Shown piece by piece: positions 1-11,289 of a DNA stretch of 64,000 bases. This DNA is from Asterella californica (taxonomy: Eukaryota; Streptophyta; Marchantiopsida; Marchantiales; Aytoniaceae). The stretch spans positions 1,736,001 through 1,800,000 of the forward strand of contig JAYKYS010000014.1 in the NCBI GenBank assembly GCA_036924285.1, in the 5' to 3' direction. The notes below the pieces were generated by a model. It was not told the origin of the DNA and made no database searches. It saw only the letters and a list, made by a program, of their open reading frames with translations. How positions within the stretch are numbered: the first letter of the stretch is position 1; the number at the start of each line of letters is the position of its first letter. A program made the position numbers and the translations under genes.

Positions 1-185
1 AATGACACGGAACTACATCTCTTCCCGGAAGATTCGAGAGCCTAGGTAAAATCCAGTGAAAGACTTGTTCTCAAGCACATTTCAACGATCTCACTTTGCT
101 CAACTGACATCATGTGCCCAGCTCACTTTCCGCTGATTCACCTGAAAGTAAATTGCAAGTATATGCTCGGATTTGACTAACTCAC

Positions 186-2157
186 CTTGATATAATTATT
201 CTCATCTAGGGTGAAACGATGATATAAACCGGCCGGAAGGACAATCATATCCCCTTTCTTCGTCCAGATTCTGATCCAGCGATCCTCTGAGTCTCTAACA
301 TCAAAATAACCTGGAGACAAAGTGATATGCCCTTCAGTTAGTAAAGCAAATCTCCAACCGACTTGCTAGAGGCGTGTTCAATCCTATACACAGTTCAAGT
401 GGCGGCAACCGAAGGAAAGGTACCCACCACTGCCATCAATACAGTATCTAATCTCTTCATCCGTGTGAATGTGTTCCTCATAAAAGCTCTTGATCTTTCT
501 TTCATACTCGGGCAATTTAGTCGGGGATACATCAATAATATCCTGCATACAACGTTAAAGGTTAGGCTCCCTAGAGAAGGTTGAGTGCAGACTTTCCTGT
601 AGAGTTCTAGACAAGGGTACCAAAGGCAACGTCAGTTACCGTCTCCACTCAAAACTCATCATCCACAAGAAAGGTGACCACAGTCTATTGTCTTAGCGAA
701 CTAGACCAGGGGGAGTCTATGACAGATTCTCTTTTCCCTCAGAGCATTATTCCCGTAAGGTGCCTCTTCATATTCACACACACTGAGAGGATAATAAAAG
801 AGTCTCCACTACCACAGACATGTGGTGGGTCCGAGAGTCTAGTGAAACTACAAATGGCAGTTTGGAAGCCTGCTAGACTAGGCCAACGTAAACGCAGAAA
901 GCCTACAACCAACGCAGGCAACAATCACTACTAAGATCCTAGCCAAAAGGGTTGCATATAAAGAGCAGACGACGCAATTTTGCGTTCTGAGACTGATGCG
1001 CCACGACGATAAAAGCACCCAACCTGATAGGTGTAATTTCGTTCCCTGCGTATTTGCTCCAACTCCGGATCGTTCTCGTATTTGTCCGCGTCTAGGTGCC
1101 ACTGAAGTACTCCCAAATCTGCTCTCAAAGAAATTATTGCATTTACGATCAGGAAACGATGGATTCCAGGGACTTGCTTCAAACAAAAGCAGAAACTCAA
1201 TTTTGAATAGGGAGCTATATTGAGCGGCCGAACACCTCGAGTCGAAAATTGTCTCATCTGCTGACCGGACAAGCCAGACCGAATACATCGTTACACGATC
1301 TGTTCCCAGATGCAAAGGATGTCATCCAGGCACGTGAGCAATCAGCCTTCCCCGGACAGTTATTTCATTTCTACCGCATATCGCATACTACTAATACTAA
1401 GTACCGATCTTAACGGCGTTTACCATATGATAGTCCCGCGAGAACCTCTTTAACTACAGACTGAACGACACACTGGCGACCTTGCTGACGTCCAGAAGCC
1501 TAAATATGGGACGTGGATAAATGAGAACAATTAAGCTGGCATCGCATGAATCCAAACCTCTCATGTCCCGAAAAAGCGAGGGTAGGGGATGACCTGCTAA
1601 CTGTTGCGCAGACACTGGCTTATTTGGTGTGAGACGATGCGGTAAGCGTTGATCCTCCACTGAATCATCCATGTACCAAGCTTCCACTCCTCGAGAATGT
1701 GGCTGTTCCACATCCTGCCAGATGGGATAAGAAAATTAATAAGCGAAAGCAGTCGCTATCTAGTTCTCTATGAATTCAGACTCGCATACTGCCTCATCCA
1801 CTGAAGGCATCGTGTGCTCAAATTTTTCTGCCAGGTGCTCCGTACTCATGGCCCATTGCTCTTGGGTTGATTGTGTTTCAGCCCAACCGCACTGGACCAT
1901 TTCGTCGCATTCTCGGGAATACAGATCGTTCATCGAGAAAGGAGAAAAATAACTGAAACGTGCCATCTGGTCAACCAGCCCAGCAAGATCTTCCATGAGA
2001 GCCTTACAAGGCTCCTGAACCGCGGGAAGAAAAAATTGTCTATTCGACCAAGAACCACAATAGGCAGCCAAGATACACAACTCCACCAGTCCTCATCCAC
2101 TTCACATATCACGAAAGCACTCTTATCTGCAAGCCCTCAAATCACCTGCAATCCCAT
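186..2157 (-). CDS. ARD: Acireductone dioxygenase, 5' part (3' end outside window)
   Basis: Cytosolic/nuclear metal enzyme of the methionine salvage cycle; it oxidises acireductone to the keto-acid precursor of methionine. Five coding exons are visible: 2146-2157, 1594-1714, 1024-1118, 428-542 and 186-310. All junctions are GT-AG and the phases close, giving 156 residues from MGLQ. The N-terminal signature [16 protein letters not shown] and the core [14 protein letters not shown] are diagnostic. Expected metal ligands are present: His100, His102, Glu106 and His145 (in LYHRF). The start was chosen because ACCACCATGG is an excellent plant start context and MGLQ ends at a clean donor in phase with exon 2. 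Plant ARDs are about 190 residues, so 30-40 C-terminal residues lie left of position 1; the last visible intron opens at 185. The first coding exon is only 12 nt. Confidence 0.95.
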
Positions 2158-2433
2158 GGTGGTGCTCGCGGCCGTTCAAAAGCCTATAGATTGCTAATAC
2201 CGGAGGAACTCTCCTGGATCAGGAATGTCAAGAGCACGAGAGAAGAAGGACTACGACACCGTAACACTCGTGGCTGGCAACACAATTCAAGAACGAAGGA
2301 GGAGGAGGCGCAATGGAACTTAGAGAGAGTCGTCCAAGGAAGGAAAGGGCTGCGTTTGTTTCTGAATCAGTACGCTGGCGCAGGGGGGGTTCGTGCACCT
2401 TGTGCCTGTGGTTCAAGAGCGATTTGTCGCCTT

Positions 2434-2445
2434 CTTATATATAAG
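2434..2445 (-). promoter_or_regulatory. TATA-box-like element upstream of ARD
   Basis: TATATAAG reads on the minus strand at 2434-2441, about 280 bp upstream of the ARD start codon. The motif overlaps its own complement, so the same site could also serve plus-strand transcription. No plus-strand gene is recognisable downstream. Assignment rests on motif and position only. Confidence 0.4.
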
Positions 2446-3085
2446 ACATGTGCCAGATCACGACGGGTGACGCCCGTCGCCGTTCAATCGACAACGGCGA
2501 TGGCGCAGTCTTACCTCCTTGTTTGCATCATTCTTTCCTCCCTTTTTGTTCGTGTCTTCTCTGGAGTCGCTTTCATTCATTCGGTTCATCATCATAACAA
2601 AAGGGAGACCTTCCTTATCATATCCTTTCCTTCGCTTTCATGGACTCCTTTTCTCGTCATTCCTTCTCACCGTCACCTTCAAGTTACTGTAGATAATTCT
2701 GGAATATCAGGGTATAATTATTATTCGTAATTTGGCCTCTTTGATTAAATGATCAGTCTACATTCTCAAACTTTTCCTAGACTTTTATTTTTTTTCCGTC
2801 GTAATTCACTTTAGATTTTACTTTCCTAGATCTTTCGTCCTCCATTGGCATACAGATTCTTTAGTTCGTGAAAAAATATATTTTATATCCTCTTGGTCTG
2901 GTGAATGATGCATCTATTAATTTTAGCACTAAAATAGAGATTCGTGACGAATATAGTTATATATATCTCTTTATATCTAGGTTAATATATGCATGCAACA
3001 TGAACTTTTGCCACTTTGGAAGAAAAAGACAAGCATGATGGGATGAGCAATCTAATTGCGCAATTGGACTAGACTGTGCAATGCG

Positions 3086-3327
3086 GTCTTATCTTCCTTC
3101 TGGACTTATTATCAATGTTAGATTATGGATGTTTGTGAGTTATTTCTAAAATATTATATATTGTATTAATATTGTATATTATATATGATACACATAGTGC
3201 AAACAGGTCTTATCTTCCTTCTGGACTTATTATCAATGTTAGATTATGGATGTTTGTGAGTTATTTTTAAAATAGTATATATTGTATTAATATTGTATAT
3301 TATATATGATACACATAGTGCAAACAG
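3086..3327. repeat. Tandem duplication, 2 x 121 bp
   Basis: Two adjacent copies start GTCTTATCTTCCTTCTGGAC at 3086 and 3207. They are nearly identical, with only a few substitutions, so the duplication is recent relative to the surrounding decay. Each copy ends in an AT-rich run containing TATATATGATACACATAG. Confidence 0.9.
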
Positions 3328-3490
3328 GAACTTCCAGAAAAAACCTATAAGCCATTTAGGATGAAGCGTGCTCCACAAACCATAAGATCGATTCCTCTTT
3401 TTTTATAGATGATAAATAAAACTATTTTTTCGAGTATGGAAGAGGTGAAAATATGCAATGAAGTTACACTTTTAGAACAACAAGAGAGAG
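3328..3490. repeat. Diverged copy of the twin-hairpin element (copy A)
   Basis: It shares the block CTTCCAG(A/G)AAAAAACC(T/C)ATAA with the element at 30.69 kb, and the block GGAAGAGGTGAA...ATATGCAA...GAAGT with the one at 6.21 kb. Only the right half of the second hairpin is recognisable, so this copy is truncated or decayed. Homology is by eye over short blocks. Confidence 0.45.
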
Positions 3491-4191
3491 AAAACAGGTT
3501 TCAAGGTTTGCAAACACGAGATTACATCATGAAATGTTTCGGTCTAAATTAAAATACACCGTAACCAGGGAGAAGATTTATATGCAGTTAGTAAACCGCT
3601 GTCAACTCACAACTCCTTCCGTCTTCATGTTTTTGGTATATTCTTGATAATCTGGTTTTTGTGCTATAGGACGATGCATAATTTGCTTCAAGTATAAGTT
3701 GCCAACTTCTAACCCGAACTTCTTATTTCTCTCGTATACTTTGGGTAGGGGGATTGTTAGCATATCAGGAGGTATGTATATATTTATTCACCTCTTTTAA
3801 GATGGAGGTAAGCACGCTCATTATTTAATGTTTGTATTGTGATACAATCTGGACTTATACTTCCCGAAGCGTAATTATATATACTAATCTTTAAAAGTTG
3901 CAAGTATGTTTTTTGTTAACACTTACCTTAAATTTCAGATTCTTCAGATTTCAGATTTAATAATTTATATAAAATTTATATTTATATATTTATTGACCCA
4001 AGTCTTACCTCCTCAGAGCCAAAGCACTAACCCAGAGCACTATCCAGGCTGGGAATAGGTTATCGGCAGAGTTAAAAACCAACTCTTGTCCTCAAGTAGG
4101 TCATTCCCTCAGATGCAACAGCTGGAGAAACACACCTCGTACTTTTGGGGTTATCCACCAGTTTGCACTTTCGGAGCTCCATGCAGGCAAG

Positions 4192-4241
4192 CACCGCCAA
4201 ATGACGAGTGTTATTTGGCAGTGACTCGTCATTTGGCGGTG
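4192..4241. repeat. Perfect 17-bp hairpin
   Basis: Arms 4192-4208 and 4225-4241 are perfect reverse complements (left arm CACCGCCAAATGACGAG) around a 16-nt spacer. It is clearly GC-richer than its surroundings. No gene or element edge is recognisable at either side. Confidence 0.85.
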
Positions 4242-5575
4242 ATGAAAAACGCATGTAGATGATGATTTAGTCCCTTCTGATGTATTGAGAATACGTATAA
4301 ACCTTTTTGTATATTTTTCCATTTTCTTTATACACTCTGGTGTGTATACGTCGAAAAAAGGGAGCTGCGCTTGCAATTGAAATGCAAGGCAATGCGTTAG
4401 CGATTCTCCGATCTAAATTCTTTCCTCTTGCTTCCAAGTTTCACACCGATTCCCTCCTTCCTTCTCCTTTTAACCGCCTCCCAATACGACAAGATACGCT
4501 ACACAACAAAAAGACCCTATTCCTTTCCGTTCCACAATCGGCGAGTTAGCATACATCCAAAGCGAACTTCCCGTCGAGAGAAAAATTGGGAAATGTGAAA
4601 TTTGGATGGAAATTCGACTATAATATGGTGGTAGATTACTCCGAATAACAATTACCTTGCGGTTAGGTGAAAAGTATTTCAAAAAATATGTTTAATAGAT
4701 AAAGAAGATGAAATAATCTTTATTCGAGTTCTATTTTCCCAAGGAAGAAGAGACCAAAAGAATAAAATATTTCTAAACCTGAATAGCTCTTTTTTCATAT
4801 GAATCTCAGAAAGGATATTACACTTGGATGCAAAGTGAAGAAAAAGTAAAATAATACTATACTATAAACATAAGACACAAGATTACTCGAGTTCTAATAT
4901 AAAGTCCTTTATCAAATGAATAATCGTTTTTCTTTTAATTCATATCCATGTATGTCCAACCCTTTCTACAAGAAAAAGTCTGATAAGAAATTAAATTGGC
5001 TAAAGATGGTGTGTATTCATTGAAGGAAACTATATTATAGGATTAGTTGGATATTTGCAAGTATTGTTTCAGCTTGCTCTATGTAAAGTGATCCTTCACT
5101 CAGCCGCGTTTGTAAAGGTAAACACGGAGTCGGCCTTCGGGAGCTCTGACATATACTGTACCGTACTGTTAATTAAATTCGTTACTTAATAATATTTTGA
5201 GAAATATTTTGAGATTTTGAGAAATCACCAACTTGGATTTACATTCAAGATACCAGCAAACAGTACTCAATAAGCATCCCCAACGGCCTTGTACAGTGAA
5301 TTTCATTTTCTCTTATAAAAAATATGTAAGTGTTATAAAAATATATTGTAATAAGCTATAATAAAATATCAAAATCATTTATAAATATTATATGTTAACT
5401 CCTTTCTTCGGGAGTAACAAATTGACCCAGACAGAACCCATAAGTGAAGAGCGGGCTGAGGCCTTCCTGGAGATATAAGTCCGAGAGTGGAATTGTAAAT
5501 ACGCGTTGTTTCACAGAGGCATTATTATATCTTCTAATCTTTTCCGCCGGAAGGGTTAGAATATATATTAAACAC

Positions 5576-5600
5576 CCCATGTACACGAAGTGTACATGGG
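5576..5600. repeat. Tight 11-bp palindrome
   Basis: CCCATGTACAC and its reverse complement flank a 3-nt loop (GAA). Arms are 5576-5586 and 5590-5600. Extrusion or a stable RNA hairpin is possible; function unknown. Confidence 0.85.
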
Positions 5601-5816
5601 TGAATAAGCAGCTTCAGCCTCAGTATGCATCCCAAGTGAACTTTTGTCCCAGAGAAGGCAAAGGACAAGCGATGAAGCAGAATATTTTTTACAGTCGATT
5701 GATGAATGCTAAATTTAGAATTCATTTCTTATATATGTGTTCTGCGTATTGCTTATATAAACTGCAGGAGGAGTTCAATTTTTTGAGAGCTGACTGGGAA
5801 AAGTATGACAGAAAAT

Positions 5817-6008
5817 GACGTTACTGAATTTACTGCACTAAAGTTAAACTATTAAATTTAGTACACTAAAGTTAAAAACTATAAAGGCGTAACTTTTGGT
5901 ACACTTGGAAAAGATGATGTTATTGAATTTACTGCACTAAAGTTAAACTGTTAAATTTAGTACACTAAAATTAAAAACTATAAATGCGTAAAACTGAGTG
6001 CACTTGGC
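5817..6008. repeat. Tandem duplication, about 2 x 99 bp
   Basis: Copy 1 begins near 5817 and copy 2 near 5916. Both contain GAATTTACTGCACTAAAGTT and the related internal phrase TTTAGTACACTAAA. It lies directly upstream of the twin-hairpin element at 6128. Confidence 0.8.
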
Positions 6009-6127
6009 TACTCTCGAGAGAAACTTACACCTGGCTGCTCTTGTCAATAACCTATAAGTACAAGAAGGCCAGTACTCTCTTAAGTTGTATAAAGCCACGA
6101 TCTGAGGTGAATAAATATAACTTGTAT

Positions 6128-6228
6128 GTTAATTTATGCACTATTTTTCTAAAAAATGCAGGTTAGTGCATAAATTAACGGGCTTGCATATTCACTTCTT
6201 CCAAACTTGGAAGAGGTGAATATGCAAG
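6128..6228. repeat. Twin-hairpin element (copy B)
   Basis: Two hairpins stand side by side. The first has perfect 16-bp arms at 6128-6143 and 6164-6179 (GTTAATTTATGCACTA). The second has 21-bp arms at 6183-6203 and 6208-6228 with one mismatch and a 4-nt loop. The same two-hairpin arrangement recurs at 30.79 kb with related sequence, so this is an element feature rather than chance. No transposase frame is nearby. Confidence 0.8.
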
Positions 6229-6802
6229 GACATCCAGGTGAAGTACAAGTTTTGTTAATTGCTAAAAGAAGCTAGGGTCTAATCTTCCTCTAAAAATGAT
6301 GGAAACCAACAATCAATCCATTCGCAAGAAGACGCAGCCGGTCGAAGTCAGAAAGATAACACGAGAGAAAATATTTAAAGTATTTGACATGGTTCAAGGT
6401 CTGGGTTAGGAGATTGAGGTCGGGGTTCAAATTTTAAATAAATTTTATTTTTTTCTCTCGTTTTGTTTTCTACGGTAGCGGCTTAAGGTGTTTGAATTTC
6501 TCACGATTCTTTCTCTTCGGTCCTTGGTTCTCGTCACACCCCTTTCTATGAGATTTAGGAGTTCAAAAATTAGACCTGAGCCTAAAAAAAATGTTGCAAC
6601 TGAATTTTATGATATTTATATATTTGATGATAACATCTAATGGAAAAAATCTATCCTGTGAAGTGGGACAAAAATAAAATATTGTATCATAAAATGAGTT
6701 ACAAAAACATATATTAGACACAATCAAGAACAATCATTTTTTATTAGGAACACTCTATGAATGTCAACAACAAGCAGATAAATCTTCCAAAGAATTTTTT
6801 TT

Positions 6803-7177
6803 CAAATTTCTTTGATCATACATCTAATATGTTTGTAGTGTTTGATAACACTCCTCCTAGAGATATATTATTTGATCACATCCTTGATTGGTTATCAATA
6901 ATAAATCAATTACTTTTACAGATCAGTTATCATTTTACTACTTTTTATCGTGTTTCCGCAATGAGCACTATGTGACTTAATCCTCTGTTATTCAAATCAT
7001 TTATATCACACCTACATGTCAGCACAATATATACAAAAAGAAAGATTAATATGTGTTATCTGACATGGCAAGAATTAGCTTTACTATCCATAATAAATAA
7101 AGATGTGATCAAGCAATACATCACTAAGAGAAGTATGATTAAATAAACCAAATAGGATGTGCTCCAAAAAAAATTCC
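6803..7177. mobile_element. Decayed copy of the inverted-repeat MITE (copy 3)
   Basis: The left part carries TTTGATCATAC, TTTGATAACACTCCTC and TTTGATCACATCCTTGATTGG; the right part carries TGTGATCAAGCAATACATC and AAGTATGATTAA. These align in order with the intact copies at 10.2 and 48.6 kb, and the 375-bp length equals the best copy. Differences are mostly C-to-T and G-to-A, for example CACACCCCTGACTGG became CACATCCTTGATTGG. Confidence 0.75.
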
Positions 7178-7732
7178 TCCTAATTTTTGCTACAAGAGTA
7201 CAGCAAATATGATAGCAATACAATATTAGTTATGTGTCCGACAGAGAATTTCCAATGCATATACTTTATTGCTACTCTATTGGTAAACTTCGCCTAAGAC
7301 CAATAGGCTATAACGTGCCCATTAATATACTATACTCATAGAGTAATAGGTTTCACTAACCTCCATAAGAGTAGATCAATCATTTGTAAGCTTTATTATT
7401 TTTTATTATGTTATGAAAAAAAGTTCTCGATGAACAATAGGGTCGAGGAGATCAAGCCCGGAGGGTACTCTCACTTTGAATTAAATTTTTTCTGTTGGTA
7501 CTGCTTCTTGTTGGTACTTCTTCTTCTATATAACTTGATCATAGATAGTTTGAGAAGTATGATTGTAAATCAGATATCTTGTACTGATTCAAATTTCAAA
7601 CATTAAAGTTATATTTTGAGTTTATATAAGGTGATTTATGAAATATTTGGGTAAAAATTCATGAGTACCAGGTTATCATTTTAAAAAGTCCAAAGTAATA
7701 TACCAACATAACACAATTTATGGAAGGTTAAG

Positions 7733-7905
7733 GAAAGAACTTTCAGAATGTACCGAGGAGAAGCTATGTCACAAGAGGGATAATAACATCACACAAGAAA
7801 TAATGACAATCCACTATGGAAGAGCTAAAAAGAGAACTATCGGAAGTTATTAAGGGAAGACATTATCTCGGAGTGGACTATGTAACACGAAAGATAATGA
7901 CATCA
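7733..7905. repeat. Imperfect direct repeat
   Basis: The phrase GAACT..TC.GAA followed by CTATGT.ACA and GATAAT(A/G)ACATCAC occurs twice, starting near 7733 and near 7832. This could be subrepeats of a decayed LTR, but no LTR boundaries, primer-binding site or retroelement frames are visible. Confidence 0.5.
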
Positions 7906-10159
7906 CTCGGAGGATGACTCTTCTCATATGATAGTGAGTATAAAATTCCTTCGGGTTGACATTCCACAGAGGATGACGTTACTCAGTGTTCGTGAAGAGA
8001 TATCATTCACAAGGGATGGCAAAGTCACTCCGGAGATTAATGACGTAGCTCCGAGATTTCTTATTCCCTCAAGGGATAGTCGTTCGACAAACCCCATTAG
8101 GAGGTATTTCAAATGCCACCGCGATAAATTTGAAAAGGACTATAATTGAGATGTTGAGAGGGAACCCCAAAGGGTTTGAATACCTTGAGACGCGTTGAAG
8201 AAAGAAAAAGGCTTAGTCCAAAAGGAGAGATATCTCACTATTTTAAAAGAGAGTTCAAGAAGAAGATTAGATGCGGAAGAACATAAGCATACACAGAATA
8301 AGAGATATTAGAACTCTATTAACTGATATAGACAGTTTTAAGATATGAAAATTGCGATTATGGTTTGTATGACTCAGTATTCAGTGCACGAATAATTTTA
8401 TAACAAATACAAGATAGTGATGATAGTACATTTATTGGATAACAATCTATAGGTTTGGATGTCAGTTGCAGACTAGGCTATGGGCATTGTATTTGAGATT
8501 TTAGAAACTTATAAAGAACTGGATTCTGGACTCTTTGTGCATTTTCTCCGATGGTCTTCAGTATTGATCTATTGATCCTATGCGTTGTTGTAAGTTTGCA
8601 GGTTGTGTTTTGTTTCATATCATGTTTTAATTATATTAGATTGAAAGCAGTCGTGTAACTACTGATTTATCAGTTGTATAGTGTTTTTCAACGAGTAATG
8701 AATGATATGGAGACTGCATTTTCACTTTGTGAAATTTACCTAGGTTATATCATAAGGCTCTTACAGCCTTAAGGGATAAATATTACAATGACGCAATTGA
8801 TATTTGTTCATGAGGAGTTAACATTCTGATGTATTATATGTTTCCGTGTATAATTTGTGAAATCCATACAAGAAGCAATGTTAAAGCTTGATGCATTTGG
8901 TTTTTCTAAGTCTTAACCATCAATATTTCCATCTCATTTGTGTGAACTTCAATTCTACTATTCTCTAAGTACAAGTGTGAAAATATCTTACATGATTGTT
9001 ACTAAACATATATTTCTCATATGGATATCCTGGTGTTCGATGAGTTATGATGACTAACTCTTCATATGAATATTTCTGTCTAAGAAGGCAACCTAAATTG
9101 CACTAAGCCCATTAGATGCAATTTTCTATCATATTTAACTGTTCATATGCATTTCATCCATAAAATATAATATGTATCAAATCTACACTCCTTACCTACA
9201 TTCACTTAGGGCCAGCGGCTTTATACGACGAAGGAGATACTTCTCCATCCTCTACTTACGAGTTTTCGAATCAAAGTAACCATATGTTTAATAGAAAATA
9301 TGTTTTATTTATAGATTATAACTTTAGTAATTTAACTATAATCATTTAAATAAAATATTACATTTAGTATTTAAATTTAACTAACATTTTAGTTTTTCCT
9401 CGCACCTCTCCATTTTACAGTCTCCTTAGAATCAACTGCATATCTAATTATTATTTTTGAACTGAAATTTGTAACCTCTAACCATCTCCAAACCAATTAT
9501 TTTTGATTATTTTCTTTTCCTTTCTTTTCTGTTAACTATAACTGCACTTTGCATGCATATTATAAGCTTTGGTCTGAAAACAATATAACGATGAAACGAA
9601 ATGTACCACGTTTTGACTCGACCGAAAACAATCGACAAGTTAATGAACAAGCATATACACATAAGCAATTTCTCCCTTTCTCCCTTTGTATTTTTTAGTG
9701 GTTTATATTAAATAAACCATCGATTTTTTCCCATATACCATTTATAGGTTTGGAATACTGATAAACTACGGTTTAGGTTCGAGTTAAGTCTATAATTTAA
9801 CATGCCACTGTCTAGTGTCGATTGAGGTTAAGAAAATTGATTTACCACTGGTTAGACTCGGTTTAGACACGGACCTATACTGATAATAGGTACCTTAATA
9901 TTCAAAAAGAGGTTTATGTACTACACCAAATACTAAAACTCTGATTTGCAAAAAGAAACTGAAGAGTTATATAGGTGGGTGTACTATAAAGTAACCCTAT
10001 TAGCCAGGAATTTAAACGACCAGCCGGAGCGAAACCCATATTTCAACTCGATCCTTGCCTCTGGTGTCAACAATATTTTCACACTTTATGCGACTAAAGC
10101 ACAACTGAAACTGACCTTTGGAATAAAGTTTGCGTACCGCATTTCCCACTCAATATTCC

Positions 10160-10530
10160 CAGAAATTGGCTTGATCACACCCCCAGTAGATTCCTTGAGC
10201 TTGATCACACCCCTCTTAACTATGCATGGCTTGATCACACCCCTGACTGGCTATTGCCTGTAAAACCAGTCACTTTCTGATGTTACTCACATGTGTGACT
10301 GCACATATTAAGTTTTTTAACATGTATAGTCTAACGTGTCTTTAATGTTAAATATTTTGAATTGTAGTGATTTTAGTCAAGGTTGAAAGTACTAAAATGA
10401 TGAATCAAAAAATAATGTGACTGCTTCTACTGCAAATAACTTTTCAGGGGTACGATCAAGCGATACATCGCTAAGAGGGGTATGATCAAGGTGAAAGAAC
10501 CTACTGAGGGTGTGATCAAGCCAATTTCTG
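10160..10530. mobile_element. Inverted-repeat MITE, Mutator-like (copy 1)
   Basis: 371 bp beginning CAGAAATTGGCTTGATCAC and ending in its complement. Each end carries three copies of a CTTGATCA-ACCC motif in inverted orientation, about 80 bp per end. The interior is about 200 bp and matches the copy at 48.6 kb nearly throughout. There is no coding capacity. Flanks CAATATTCC and CAATAAAGG share only five bases, so the target duplication is not clear here. Confidence 0.88.
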
Positions 10531-10953
10531 CAATAAAGGGTGTCAAAGTTAAGGAACTTCTGAAATACTTGAAATTCGCGGGCGTGCGTTACTGGTTCGG
10601 TGAGACTGCGGCCAGTGTTTCATGCGGGCACCTCTTGAGATACCCGCAGGAAAACACCGCGGGCGTTTTCTTAACAGTTATTCAGTGATTTCATCTGCTT
10701 TCTTTTACAATAGCTGCTCAGAGTCATTATTTTGAGTGTACAAATGAAACTTAATCAGTGATAAAATCTTGATGTTCAGTCACAAAAGTCGCGGTTATAT
10801 GAGTCGCAGCTATATACAAACTTATCTGTGATAATTTTACGGTTAATTATCTCTTTGTCGTTGAAAAATCTTTCCTCTGAACTTTGACACCCCTTTAATA
10901 TTCCGAAACCAATCCGTGGTTATCGATCGCGTGTATACGTACTCGGAGTAAGG

Positions 10954-10978
10954 TACTACGTACGTCCAGTACGTAGTA
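10954..10978. repeat. 10-bp palindrome upstream of SmF
   Basis: TACTACGTAC and its complement (10954-10963, 10969-10978) around GTCCA, about 310 bp upstream of the SmF start codon. It contains two TACGTA cores, a possible bZIP-type ACGT site; the regulatory role is inference. Confidence 0.5.
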
Positions 10979-11289
10979 TAACTTACGTCATGCTGTCATT
11001 TGAGTTCCGACAACATAACTTGCAGAAATGGATGAGAAAGACCGGGAAGGAAGAGACCAACCGGTCTGATTAGCAGCACACTGAGGGTTAGATTAAGCAT
11101 GACAAGGATGAACTTTCAACAAATTAATGTTGTATAGCGAAGGGCCTTCAGGTGGAGAAACTGGGTTTAGGGTTCTCCGTCGACGGGACTACGTCTTTGG
11201 CATCTTCCTCCTTCCCCGCGACACTGGACTCGTCTTTCTCGCGCGATTCTAACGTTCGATTTTGCTGCGCGTTTGATACGTGACCAGCG

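Larger units (their letters stand above)
2700..11000. other. AT-rich gene-free block
   Basis: About 8.3 kb without a recognisable gene. Only short open frames occur, none with family motifs or plausible splice structure. The block holds tandem repeats, short perfect hairpins, twin-hairpin elements and two copies of an inverted-repeat transposon, listed separately. One transposon copy inside it has lost C and G to T and A throughout, suggesting that methylation-driven deamination made much of this block AT-rich. Confidence 0.75.

Noticed and set aside
1760..2086. Minus-strand open frame of 108 codons between ARD exons
   Set aside because: It lies wholly within the intron between the exon ending MGLQ and the exon with EAWYMDDS; those exons join in phase without it.
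2191..2730. Plus-strand open frame of 179 codons
   Set aside because: It overlaps the ARD first exon side and leader on the other strand, has no family motifs, and lacks splice partners.
7733..8150. Possible solo LTR
   Set aside because: Subrepeats are visible, but no TG...CA boundaries with matching target duplication could be found.
9946..10263. Open frame with repeated LITP phrases, similar to one at 48507-48746
   Set aside because: The repeated residues are translation of the iterated TTGATCACACCCC motifs of the MITE end, not a protein.
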